From NCBI RefSeq assembly GCF_037335815.1, contig NZ_CP147841.1, positions 1,922,001 to 1,986,000 on the forward strand: a stretch of DNA of 64,000 bases, written 5' to 3'. The translations under genes and the position numbers were made by a program. The first letter of the stretch is position 1; each line of letters begins with the position of its first letter. Source of the stretch: Salinirubellus litoreus. Lineage in GTDB: Archaea; Halobacteriota; Halobacteria; Halobacteriales; Haloarculaceae. Shown piece after piece: positions 43,940 to 51,641 of the stretch. The notes below the pieces were generated by a model, which worked only from the letters and a program-made list of their open reading frames with translations, did no database searches and was not told the DNA's origin.

Positions 43940-44419
43940 ATGAAAAATAAGGGGATCCTCGGGGCGGGGCGTCACCGCTCGGAAGGGGACCGACGGGCCA
44001 CCGACCGATCCCCGTTCGGGGGTCCATCCGACCCGGACGTACTGGGGGCACGCCGCCCGGTCGGCGCTCGACGACGAGCCCCGTTCGTGTGCCAGCCGCA
44101 CGGCCCGCCGGTCGCCAGGTGGTACGCCGAACCCGGGGTCCGCCTCGACGACGAGGTCCTCGAATCGCCCGTGAGCGGCGGGGTGTCACTGAAGGGGTCC
44201 GGCGAAGTGTGGTGGCTGTATTACAATACCGACGAGGGCTGGTACGAACGAAACGGACCGTCGCCGCTGAACGAGGCCACGATCGGAACGGCCCGGACGA
44301 TCGGCGGACATGCCGTGACGAAAGAGGTGTGTCTTCCGAAAGTCCCCGTACGACCGCCGAAAGATCCACAAGAGGCCCTTCCAGGATGTCCTGGCACCAC
44401 ATCCCGACGCCCCGTCTAA
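43940..44419 (+). CDS. Unrecognised ORF in an AT-patchy segment (uncertain)
   Basis: A 159-codon frame in the 630-nt gap between the response regulator and the CBM6 gene. The first half is Arg/Pro/Gly-rich and does not look like protein. From about residue 60 the sequence becomes ordinary: RWYAEPGVRLDDEVLESPVS then GEVWWLYYNTDEGWYERNGP, with GC-rich third positions and acidic residues. It may be the tail of a real small protein starting at an internal codon, or a decayed gene. I do not recognise a family. The flanks are AT-rich (AATATAAGTATGTATG near 43930, TAATATATTTTTTC near 44418). Confidence 0.3.
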   Translation: MKNKGILGAGRHRSEGDRRATDRSPFGGPSDPDVLGARRPVGARRRAPFVCQPHGPPVARWYAEPGVRLDDEVLESPVSGGVSLKGSGEVWWLYYNTDEGWYERNGPSPLNEATIGTARTIGGHAVTKEVCLPKVPVRPPKDPQEALPGCPGTTSRRPV

Positions 44420-44450
44420 TATATTTTTTCACCTAAATCGAGATGCAGAC

Positions 44451-44460
44451 AATAATTTAA
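44451..44460 (+). promoter_or_regulatory. TATA-like box of the CBM6 protein gene
   Basis: AATAATTTAA at 44451-44460 sits about 26 nt upstream of GTG 44481 and 37 nt upstream of ATG 44493. It supports a transcription start near 44481, so the message is leaderless from GTG or has a very short leader before ATG. Confidence 0.5.
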
Positions 44461-44492
44461 GTACCGAACGCGACCGAGGTGTGCCTGCAGAA

Positions 44493-46475
44493 ATGGGCTG
44501 GGGAAGCAAACAATCGGACGAGCTGCAGCTCTCGCGGAGAGGGTTCATGTCACTATCAGGTACCGCGATCGCGGGACTCGGCGTCCTGCCCCGGGGGGAT
44601 GACGGGGCGGTTGGGGCGTCGGGAGACCTCCGCTCGGCGGGGGAGGTGGCCGACCTCACCTCGTTCGGGTACGGCGGGACGTCCATCACGGAGTCCGGCG
44701 TACTCGAAGCGGCGACCAGCGAGACGATGGCAGTGGGCGGTGAACAGTCGCCCTACGTGCCGTCGCTCTCGGGGCGGATCGAGGCCGAGCGGTTCGACAG
44801 GGGTGGGGAGGGGGTGTCCTACCACGACGCCGACGCGGAGAACCGGGGCGGGGCGTTCCGGGACACGGGCGTCGACATCCAGCGGACCGGCGACGTCGAC
44901 GGTCAGTACGACGTCGGCTGGATCGAGGACGGCGAGTGGCTGGAGTACACCCGGGAGTGCACGTCCGGTCGGTACAGCTTCACCGTGCGCGTCGCCTCCC
45001 CGGAGGGCGGGTCGGAGCTCGTCCTGAAGATCGACGGAACCGAGTACGGCCGGATCACCGTCCCGAAGACCGGCGGCTGGCAGAGCTGGACCACCGAGGG
45101 GTTCGGGACGTTCGATCTGGAGGAAGGGGTGCGGGTCGTGCGGCTGGAGGCCGTCGGCGGGGCCTTCAACATCAACTGGCTCGCCGCGACCCCGAACGTC
45201 GGGTCCTCGACGCCGACGGCTACGCCGACCGAGACGTCGACGCCCACGGCGACGCCGACGCCATCGCCAACGCCTGAAGCGACGCCCACGCCCGATCCGC
45301 GTCAGCCGGCGTACACCGACCACGATGTGTCACGAATCGAGGCCGAAGCGTACGACGAGGGCGGGGAGGGTATCGCGTACCACGACGTGGACGGGGGGAA
45401 CTCCGGCGGCGCGTACCGGGACGAGGGTGTGGATATCCAGTCGACGACCGACGACGGCGGCTACAACGTCGGGTGGATTGAGGACGGCGAGTGGCTCGAG
45501 TACACCGTCGATCTCGCCGCGGGGACCTACGAGCTCCGGGCCCGCGTCGCGTCGATCCACGACGGGACGAAGCTCCGGGCGATCCTCGATGGCGAGGTCC
45601 TCGGGACCTTCGACGTGCCGAACACCGGCGGCTGGCAGAACTGGCAGACCGTCACGCTCACCGGCCTCGACATCAGCGGCGGGCAGGTCCTTCGCCTTGA
45701 GGCGCTCACCAACGGCGCGGAGTACGGGTTCAACATCAACTGGGTCGGCTTCGCCCGGACCGACACGTCGACCGCGACGCCGACGCCGACTGAGACGCCG
45801 ACGCCGACCGAGACGTCGACGCCGACGCCGAGCCCGACGGCCACGCCGACTGCGACGCCCACGGCCACGCCGACACCGTATCCCTCCGGCGAACCGTTCG
45901 GGGACGCTCCCGCCAGGATCCCGGGTCGGATCCAGGCCGAACACTACGACAGGGGCGGCGAGGGGGTCGCGTACCACGACACCGACCCGCAGTGGGACGG
46001 GCGGCCCGAGTCCGACGCGCTCCGCGGCGACACGCGCGTGGATCTGCAGGCTACCTCCGACGACAACGGGCGGTACAACGTCGGCCGGTTCATCCAGGGC
46101 GAGTGGCTCGAGTACACCGTCGACCCGACACCCGGCACCTACGACCTCAAGTTCAGGGTCGCGACCCCCCGTGACGGTCGCCGGCTCCGGGTGACGCTGA
46201 ACGGCGACACCCTCCGGACCGTCGAACTGCCGAACACCGGGGGCTGGGACACCTACCGGACGGTCGCCGTCCGGGACGTCCGTATCGACACCGATCGGAC
46301 GAGCGTCCTCCGGATCGAGGCCGTCGACTCCGGGATCGACTTCAACTGGCTCGACTTCGACGTGCCGACGGACACGACGACGTCGACGCCGACTCCCACG
46401 CCCACGTCGACCGACGGGGAGGCCGACTGGGGGGAGGTCGCGTACGGCCAGTACGGCTACGGCGGCGTCGTGTAG
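44493..46475 (+). CDS. Secreted protein of three tandem CBM6 modules with Thr-Pro linkers
   Basis: A 660-residue Tat-exported protein (SRRGFMSLSGTAIAGLG near residue 16). Three family 6 carbohydrate-binding modules follow, at about 90-230, 285-425 and 485-625. Each carries the conserved elements GGEGxxYHD, GVDIQ or RVDLQ, GEWLEYT, GGW and FN(I)NWL, which include aromatic residues of the beta-sandwich binding site. Linkers are Thr-Pro-Ala repeats of 30-40 residues. There is no glycosidase or lyase domain. The N-terminal FGYGG and C-terminal YGQYGYGG motifs match each other. It would bind polysaccharide outside the cell. GTG 44481 is an alternative start. Confidence 0.85.
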   Translation: MGWGSKQSDELQLSRRGFMSLSGTAIAGLGVLPRGDDGAVGASGDLRSAGEVADLTSFGYGGTSITESGVLEAATSETMAVGGEQSPYVPSLSGRIEAERFDRGGEGVSYHDADAENRGGAFRDTGVDIQRTGDVDGQYDVGWIEDGEWLEYTRECTSGRYSFTVRVASPEGGSELVLKIDGTEYGRITVPKTGGWQSWTTEGFGTFDLEEGVRVVRLEAVGGAFNINWLAATPNVGSSTPTATPTETSTPTATPTPSPTPEATPTPDPRQPAYTDHDVSRIEAEAYDEGGEGIAYHDVDGGNSGGAYRDEGVDIQSTTDDGGYNVGWIEDGEWLEYTVDLAAGTYELRARVASIHDGTKLRAILDGEVLGTFDVPNTGGWQNWQTVTLTGLDISGGQVLRLEALTNGAEYGFNINWVGFARTDTSTATPTPTETPTPTETSTPTPSPTATPTATPTATPTPYPSGEPFGDAPARIPGRIQAEHYDRGGEGVAYHDTDPQWDGRPESDALRGDTRVDLQATSDDNGRYNVGRFIQGEWLEYTVDPTPGTYDLKFRVATPRDGRRLRVTLNGDTLRTVELPNTGGWDTYRTVAVRDVRIDTDRTSVLRIEAVDSGIDFNWLDFDVPTDTTTSTPTPTPTSTDGEADWGEVAYGQYGYGGVV

Positions 46476-46885
46476 GTCGGGGAGATCGGGGCCGAACGCG
46501 ACGGTTACCACTCCCGGTGGAGGGGGTCGTCGGTGCACTCGACCCGCTCGGTGGACGCTCCGATCGACGGATCGTCACCGGTAGCGATCCGCCGTCACTG
46601 TCCGTGCTCGCGCCCCGTCGTCCGTCCGTCGTCGGACGGGTTCGGCCGAGGTACCGCCGGGGAGTTTTTACCGGGCGGCTGCTGTGGGTCCCCAGCGTGT
46701 ACCCTCGTCGGTGGCGCGCCCCGACGATCCGGGGGGCTCACACGGGCGTCCAGTCAGCCGGTCCGAACCGCCCGTCGGCCCTCGGTGACGGCCGATAGCG
46801 GGTCCGGGACGCGAGATCCCCCGGCTCGCCCCCCGGGCGCGAGAGGCCGGATCGGACGCGGGTTCCGGTGCACGACGGAGAACAC
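46476..46885. other. Intergenic region between CBM6 gene and halogenase remnant
   Basis: About 410 nt without a credible gene. GAGTTTTTACCGGG near 46661 is a weak promoter-like patch. Frames here are Arg/Pro/Ser-rich. No tRNA, long repeat or terminator stem is obvious. Confidence 0.4.
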
Positions 46886-47476
46886 ATGAACGGAGACAGC
46901 ATCGAAGCGGTGACGATCGTCGGCGACGGCGACGCCGGACTGATAGCTGCGCTGACGCTCGACCGCGTGACCCGGGTCGACGTCACCGGGGTCGACGACT
47001 TCGACGAGGGGATCCCCGAGGTGGGCAAGAGCACCATCTCGTACATCCAGAACACGTTCCACAACGTCCTGGGGATCGAGAAGGCCCGGTTCATCTCCGA
47101 GGTGAAACCGGTGTGGAAGGCGTCGGTCTTCTTCACGGACTGGTGCGGTCGGGGGCCGTTCCACGTCCCGTTCGACGACCTGACGCTCCCGCCCGCCGAC
47201 CCCGGCCGACGCCGGTTCGAGGAGCTCTACTGTCGGTACCTCGAGGACGACTACCGGACGCTCGGCGTGGAGACCGCCGAGCGAGGGGTCTCCCCGTTCG
47301 TCGAACTGCGCGAGGACGGCTTCTCCAGGACCTACGATCACGTCGCCTACCAGTTCAGCACCGGTCGGCTCGACGACTTCCTCCGGGAGATCTGTCGCGA
47401 GCGCGAGCAGATCCGCACGGACGCCGAGCGACACCTCCCCTACGAGCAGGTGTACGGGAGCGGCGTGTTCGAGTGA
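46886..47476 (+). pseudogene. Truncated flavin-dependent (tryptophan) halogenase-like gene
   Basis: 196 residues that match the N-terminal part of FAD-dependent halogenases: a dinucleotide-binding strand VTIVGDGDAGLIAALTL (the GxGxAG form with Asp in place of the second Gly), then GIPEVGKSTISYIQNTFHNVLGIE, WKASVFFTDWCGRGPFHVPFDD, and YQFSTGRLDDFLREICRE. Family members are about 450-550 residues; here the frame stops at YGSGVFE, so the rest of the FAD site, the catalytic Lys region and the substrate domain are missing. No continuation is seen in other frames downstream. GTG 46868 is a possible earlier start. It ends 184 nt from tRNA-Ala, suggesting loss during integration or excision. Confidence 0.65.
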
Positions 47477-47569
47477 GGTGAACCGTCCTCTACGCTCCGG
47501 AGAGCGGCGTGAAACGCGAGGGATTTTCGACCACCGACTCCGGAGGCAACGAACTCTAACATCCGATTC

Positions 47570-47673
47570 GTGGACTCGCCGGGACTGAGCGGAGCCTACG
47601 GCTCCGCGAAGGTCGGCGAGTTCACTAACCGAGTTCGAGCGAAGCGAGAACGAGGGAAGTGGACTCGCCGGGA
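47570..47673. repeat. 15-bp direct repeat duplicating the 3' end of tRNA-Ala (attachment-site-like)
   Basis: GTGGACTCGCCGGGA occurs at 47570-47584 and at 47659-47673. The second copy covers the last 14 nt of the tRNA-Ala gene plus one flanking base. Between them lies a hairpin CGGAGCC-TAC-GGCTCCG (47590-47606) and a purine-rich stretch (GAGCGAAGCGAGAACGAGG). Archaeal integrases commonly use tRNA 3' ends as attB and leave such duplications, so this looks like a relic of an integrated element. Confidence 0.6.
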
Positions 47674-47731
47674 TTTGAACCCGGGGCCTCTCCCATGCCA
47701 AGGGAGTGATCTACCGCTGATCTACGAGCCC
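47660..47731 (-). tRNA. tRNA-Ala (anticodon GGC)
   Basis: The minus strand reads GGGCTCGTAGATCAGCGGTA at the 5' end, with anticodon loop CTTGGCATG (GGC, Ala), T-loop GGTTCAAATCC, and an acceptor strand CGAGTCC that pairs with GGGCTCG (one G-T) plus discriminator A. D-, anticodon- and T-stems all form. Length is 72 nt; no intron and no encoded CCA. A TATA box (GGGTTTATG on the minus strand, about 47759-47767) lies at the correct distance upstream. Confidence 0.95.
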
Positions 47732-47758
47732 GCACCCACAACTCAGCCCAGCGCGGCG

Positions 47759-47767
47759 CATAAACCC
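47759..47767 (-). promoter_or_regulatory. tRNA-Ala promoter TATA box
   Basis: On the minus strand GGGTTTATG is centred about 32 nt before the first base of the tRNA, the usual distance for an archaeal TATA box with transcription starting a few bases before the mature 5' end. Confidence 0.55.
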
Positions 47768-47896
47768 ATCGGACCGCGCCGACGCGTGCGCCCCGTCAGC
47801 GCGGTTCCCTCCCCGTACTCCGGCCTGCCAGTTTCAGTTTCACCGCGCTAGGCGCCGGTATTAGTGCCCGAAGCTCGGATGTAGGGGTGTCCCACC

Positions 47897-48202
47897 ATGA
47901 ACGCCACCAGGGACCCATCCGACGCTACTGTCAGTCGCCGAACCCTCCGAGAGGGGACGACCGCCCGCGCCAGATACGGCGAACGGTCGGTCGTCGGTGA
48001 GGTGATCGAGGTCCGCGAGGAGACTCCAGGGGTGACTCGCGTGGTCCTCAGCCCCCGTGAGGGGGATATCGAACTCGACACCGACGCGAGGCGAGTCGAG
48101 CCCGTCGCCCCGGATCGGATCTGTCCGGCCTGTAGCGCCGTCTGGGAGCGTCGCGAGGCGTACCGCTGTCCGGACTGCGGGGCCGACCTCGTATCGGACT
48201 GA
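47897..48202 (+). CDS. Small protein with C-terminal zinc ribbon
   Basis: A 101-residue protein. Residues 1-65 form a small beta-rich domain (YGERSVVGEVIEVREETPGV to VVLSPREGDIELDTD), and residues 74-98 hold two C-x2-C knuckles (CPACSAVWERREAYRCPDCG) typical of a rubredoxin-like zinc ribbon. It could bind nucleic acid or act as a protein-interaction module. The family is not recognised. Its start ATG at 47897 follows a region containing GTATTAGTG near 47857. It may be the first gene before the S15 operon, but a 345-nt gap separates them. Confidence 0.65.
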   Translation: MNATRDPSDATVSRRTLREGTTARARYGERSVVGEVIEVREETPGVTRVVLSPREGDIELDTDARRVEPVAPDRICPACSAVWERREAYRCPDCGADLVSD

Positions 48203-48547
48203 GCTCACCGCCCGTCGAGAGCCTCCGGCGGTACGCGTCGTCCAGGGGACGCTCGGCCAGCCGCGGATGACGGTCGGACGATACCGTGACCCGAGGGAGA
48301 GACATCCGACGAGAGCGAGCCGGGGGTGCCGCACGAACCGGGCGGGTCCGAAGCGACACGCCTTTGTGCGTGTCGGGCCTCTCGCCGGTGGGAACGGCAC
48401 GGCCGCAAATCCGACTCCGCCGCGCGGCCCGGGCACCTGGTCCGGGGTCTCTTCGACGCTCCGCGCGGCTTGGGATTGCGGAAGTGCGTACAGAGCGCGT
48501 CGGCCCGGATCCGCCGGGACAGCGGTCAGTGCCGTCCAACCAGACAC
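48203..48547. other. Upstream region of the S15 operon
   Basis: These 345 nt contain no convincing gene. A stem CGACACG-CCTTTGTG-CGTGTCG (about 48353-48374) is the only marked structure and could be a terminator of the zinc-ribbon gene or a site affecting the operon. No clear TATA box near the S15 start stands out. Confidence 0.4.
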
Positions 48548-49015
48548 ATGGCACGAATGCACACCCGACGCCGCGGCAGTTCCGGTTCGGACCGGCCCGT
48601 GGCAGACGACCCGCCTGAGTGGAGCGACGTCGACGCCGACGCGGTCGAGGATCGCGTCGTCGAACTCGCGGAGAACGGCCACGACCCCTCCCAGATCGGG
48701 ATGAAGCTCCGTGACGAGGGCGTCCAGGGGACGCCCGTCCCCGACGTCAAACTCGCGACGGGGAAGAAGGTCACCGAGATACTCGAGGAGAACGACGCTC
48801 GCCCCGACCTCCCGGAGGACCTCCGGAACCTGATGGAGCGAGCGATCCGTCTCCGCCGGCACATGGAGGAGAACCAGGGTGACGCCCAGAACAAGCGGGC
48901 GCTCCAGAACACGGAGTCGAAGATCCGCCGGCTGGCGGACTACTACCGCGGCGACGAGCTGGAGGAGGACTTCACCTACTCCTACGACGTCGCCGTCGAC
49001 CTGCTCGAGGGCTGA
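48548..49015 (+). CDS. rps15: 30S ribosomal protein S15
   Basis: Small-subunit ribosomal protein binding the central domain of 16S rRNA. 155 residues of archaeal/eukaryotic S15 (S13e-like) type: MARMHTRRRGSSGSDRPV at the N-terminus, EWSDVDADAVEDRVVELAENG, GMKLRDEGVQGTPVPDVKLAT, and the RNA-contacting helix LMERAIRLRRHMEENQGDAQNKRAL. ATG 48548 is the family start; the upstream open frame is spurious. The RecJ-like gene begins 3 nt after its stop, and two further genes overlap in turn, forming the S15-RecJ-Pcc1-S3Ae operon. Confidence 0.96.
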   Translation: MARMHTRRRGSSGSDRPVADDPPEWSDVDADAVEDRVVELAENGHDPSQIGMKLRDEGVQGTPVPDVKLATGKKVTEILEENDARPDLPEDLRNLMERAIRLRRHMEENQGDAQNKRALQNTESKIRRLADYYRGDELEEDFTYSYDVAVDLLEG

Positions 49016-49018
49016 GCC

Positions 49019-50140
49019 GTGTCGGCCGCCGACCGCCCGGACGCGAACACGCCCGTCGCTAGCGTGACCGCCGCCTGCCGAGACGCGGGTTTCGTCAGGC
49101 TGGTCGGCACGAGCGACGGCGACGGCCTCGCGGCGGTCGGCGTGCTCGCACGGGCGCTCTCGGCCATCGACATCCCGTTCCAGGCGAGCGTGGCACGCTT
49201 CCCGGACCCCGCCACGGGGACCGACGCGGACGTGACGATAACGGTCGGCACGAGCGGCGGCGACGTCGCCGTCGACGCGGTGCCGGCGAGCGTCCCGGCG
49301 TTCGCCGCCGCCCGCGAACTCGCGCCAGACGCGGCCGATCCGGTCCTCGCGCTCGCGGGGGCCGTGGCCGCGGAGGCGGTCCCCGGCGACGACGGCGTCG
49401 GTCTGCTCGACGCGGCACGCGAGTCCGGCGTCGAACGTCAACCGGGGATCGCGATCCCCACGGAGGACGTCGCGGACGGGCTGGCCCACTCGACGCTGGT
49501 CCATCTGCCCTGTTCCGGCGACGTCGACGCGGCGCGCGAGGCGCTCACGGCGGTAGGTGGCGACGACTCGACCCCCGAGGCACGCAAGCGGGCGGCCTCG
49601 ATGGTCGCGCTACGCGCCGTCTCCGGTGCGCCGACGCGCGCCGCCCACGCCGTCGAGCGGGCGCTCCGGCCCTACTCGGGGGGAGCGTTCGAGACTATCG
49701 GCGGCTACGCGGACGTGCTCGACGCCGTAGCGAGAGAACGACCCGGGACGGGCGTCGCGCTCGCGCTCGGCCACGATGCGGGGTCGGCGGCGCTCTCGGC
49801 GTGGCGCGACCACGCGAGCGCGGCCCACCGTGCCGTACGGGAGGCCGACACCGGCCGGTACGACGGCGCGTTCGTCGTCCGGACGGACGGCCCCGTGGGG
49901 ACGGTCGCGCGACTGGTCCGGGACTACCGTTCGCCGGAACCCGTCGTGCTCGCGCTCGGGCGGACCGAGCGCGGCTACGACCGGGCGGCGGCCGCGGGCG
50001 ACCGCGAGGTCCTCTCGGCGCTGCGGAGCGCCGTCGGCGACGCCGGCACGGTCGGTGGTCGCGGCCGGACCGCGCGGGCCCGACTCGCGGAACCGATCGA
50101 CGAGGGGACGTTCGTGAGCGCGTTCCGGGGGGGACTGTGA
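49019..50140 (+). CDS. RecJ-like DHH superfamily protein with degenerate catalytic motifs
   Basis: A 373-residue protein, GTG start 3 nt after S15. The N-terminal Rossmann-like domain keeps part of DHH motif I as GTSDGDGLAA, where active RecJ has H-x-D-x-D-G; the His is lost. No aspartate matches motif II (VTITVGTSGGD), and no DHH triad (motif III) is present. The C-terminal region has the GGGHxxAAG-like segment only in the altered form GTVGGRGRTARARL. So it is likely an inactive or scaffold RecJ homologue, comparable to those associated with archaeal GINS/replication. In other haloarchaea I recall a RecJ paralogue in the same position next to S15. DNA-replication role is inference. Confidence 0.75.
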   Translation: MSAADRPDANTPVASVTAACRDAGFVRLVGTSDGDGLAAVGVLARALSAIDIPFQASVARFPDPATGTDADVTITVGTSGGDVAVDAVPASVPAFAAARELAPDAADPVLALAGAVAAEAVPGDDGVGLLDAARESGVERQPGIAIPTEDVADGLAHSTLVHLPCSGDVDAAREALTAVGGDDSTPEARKRAASMVALRAVSGAPTRAAHAVERALRPYSGGAFETIGGYADVLDAVARERPGTGVALALGHDAGSAALSAWRDHASAAHRAVREADTGRYDGAFVVRTDGPVGTVARLVRDYRSPEPVVLALGRTERGYDRAAAAGDREVLSALRSAVGDAGTVGGRGRTARARLAEPIDEGTFVSAFRGGL

Positions 50141-50406
50141 CCTCCGAGCGCGAGGCGGAGGGGCGTGCTCGCTGCCGGGCGACGGTATCGACGACCCACG
50201 TTGACGCGGCGACGGTCGCGGCGGCGCTGGAACCGGACAACACCGACGAGATGAGTACCCGAGTCGAGGACGGACGGGCCGTGACGACGGTCGAGCGTGA
50301 CTCCCCCGGTGGGTTGCGCTCGACGGTCGACGACTACGTCGTGAACCTCGGGGTTGCGGACCGAATCGTGGACGAACACACAGCGGACAGATCAGACACA
50401 TCATGA
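50137..50406 (+). CDS. pcc1: KEOPS complex subunit Pcc1
   Basis: An 89-residue protein, dimerising subunit of KEOPS, which makes N6-threonylcarbamoyladenosine at tRNA position 37. The sequence ARCRATVSTTHVDAATVAAAL then ALEPDNTDEMSTRVEDGRAV and the long second helix LRSTVDDYVVNLGVADRIVDE give the beta-alpha-beta-beta-alpha fold of Pcc1, with the typical LxPDN motif. GTG 50137 overlaps the RecJ-like stop; the TGA overlaps the S3Ae start. Location between ribosomal protein genes is conserved in haloarchaea and fits its translation role. Confidence 0.9.
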   Translation: MTSEREAEGRARCRATVSTTHVDAATVAAALEPDNTDEMSTRVEDGRAVTTVERDSPGGLRSTVDDYVVNLGVADRIVDEHTADRSDTS

Positions 50407-51044
50407 GCGAACGAAGCGTTTCCCGACAGAAACAGGAGAAGCGGTGGTACACCGTGCTCGCGCCCGAGCAGTTCGACCGGCGCGAGCTCGGCACGACCCC
50501 CGCGGACGACCCCGAACAGCTCTACGACCGAACCATCGAGACGACCCTCGGTGACCTCACCGACGACGCGGGCGAGAACTCGACGAAGCTCACGTTCCGC
50601 ATCAACGACGTGGGGAGCGACACCGCCTACACCGAGTTCGTCAAGCACGAACTCACGCGGGACTACCTGCGCTCGCTCGTCCGGCGCGGCTCCTCGAAGG
50701 TCGCGTCCTACGAGACGGTCCTGACGACCGACGACTATCGGATGCAGGTCCAGCCCGTCGCGTTCACGACGAAGAAGGCCGACCACAGCCAGGAGCGGGC
50801 CATCCGCAAGACGATGACCGACCTGGTCCAGTCGGCCGCCGAGGAGCGCTCCTTCTCGGAACTCGTCGACTCGATCGTCGGCGGGCGGCTCTCCTCGGCC
50901 ATCTACAACGAGGCGAAGACCATCTACCCGCTCCGCCGGGTGGAGATCCAGAAGGCGACCCTCGAGGCCCACCCCGAGGAGGTCGCCGCCGAGGAGGAGG
51001 CCGCCGTCGACGTCGAGGAGGAGGACCTCGCGGTCGACGAGTAA
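50403..51044 (+). CDS. rps3ae: 30S ribosomal protein S3Ae (eS1)
   Basis: Archaeal/eukaryotic eS1, located at the mRNA exit/platform of the small subunit. The 213 residues start MSERSVSRQKQEKRWYTVLA and contain PEQFDRRELGTTPADDPEQL, LTRDYLRSLVRRGSSKVASY and KKADHSQERAIRKTMTDL, all characteristic. The C-terminal 25 residues are almost wholly acidic, as in haloarchaeal homologues. Start overlaps pcc1 by 4 nt (ATGA). It ends the operon. Confidence 0.96.
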   Translation: MSERSVSRQKQEKRWYTVLAPEQFDRRELGTTPADDPEQLYDRTIETTLGDLTDDAGENSTKLTFRINDVGSDTAYTEFVKHELTRDYLRSLVRRGSSKVASYETVLTTDDYRMQVQPVAFTTKKADHSQERAIRKTMTDLVQSAAEERSFSELVDSIVGGRLSSAIYNEAKTIYPLRRVEIQKATLEAHPEEVAAEEEAAVDVEEEDLAVDE

Positions 51045-51167
51045 GCGACCGACTTCGATCGCCCCCGTTTCTATCTGTGTCCGGCCGAGCCGAGCCATAG
51101 CGACGCGTACTGTCGCCCGAGTGGACGGCCGGCCACGTCTCGAGCGACGGGACCGCCGTGGATCGTG

Positions 51168-51581
51168 TTACTCGCTGACGACGACCGTCCCGACCATCCC
51201 GGCGCGCTCGTGGGGGACGCAGAAGTAGGCGTAGGTCCCCGGTACCTCGAACGTGTGCGACCAGGTCTCGCCCGAGCGGATCGTCCCCTCGCCGCCCCGC
51301 TCCCAGAAGCCGTCGCGGGCGGCCGCCTCGCTCTCGAAGCCGCCGGAGGCCCAGTACTCCGCGTCGTCCGGCAGGCCGTCCTCGTAGGCGGTGACGGTGT
51401 GGCCCCGCGAGCCGTTGTTCACCCAGACGACGGGCTCGCCGACGGTCGCCTCGAACGTCTCGGGGAGGTAGGCGTTCTTGGCCATCTCGATGTCGGCGTC
51501 GCCCGATCCGCCGACCATACCGCAGCCGGCGAGGGTGGCCGTCACGCCCGCCGTCGTCGCGAGGAACGTCCGTCGGCGCAT
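51168..51581 (-). CDS. Halocyanin-like blue copper lipoprotein
   Basis: A 137-residue exported cupredoxin. The signal MRRRTFLATTAGVTATLAGCG has a Tat-type Arg-Arg and a lipobox ending LAGC, so it is probably a Tat lipoprotein anchored at Cys20. Copper ligands are His in SRGHTVTAY and the Cys-x2-His-x4-Met group in YFCVPHERAGM near the C-terminus. It should carry single electrons outside the cell membrane, possibly between the Rieske/cytochrome b complex and a terminal oxidase. Unlike the cupredoxin at 13904 it has no C-terminal helix. Its gene is alone and does not belong with the sugar genes that follow. Confidence 0.9.
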   Translation of the reverse strand: MRRRTFLATTAGVTATLAGCGMVGGSGDADIEMAKNAYLPETFEATVGEPVVWVNNGSRGHTVTAYEDGLPDDAEYWASGGFESEAAARDGFWERGGEGTIRSGETWSHTFEVPGTYAYFCVPHERAGMVGTVVVSE

Positions 51582-51641
51582 ACGCGGGCTACGGGCCGCG
51601 TCGTCAAAGGCGGCGCGGTTCCGCGCTCCTGCGCTGACGGC

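Noticed and set aside
47092..47481. Frameshift explanation for the short halogenase
   Set aside because: Other frames after 47476 give no continuation of the halogenase sequence, so a deletion or truncation is more likely than a single indel.
48353..48374. Riboswitch or structured leader of S15
   Set aside because: Only a simple 7-bp stem is visible, too little to claim a ribosomal-protein autoregulatory element.
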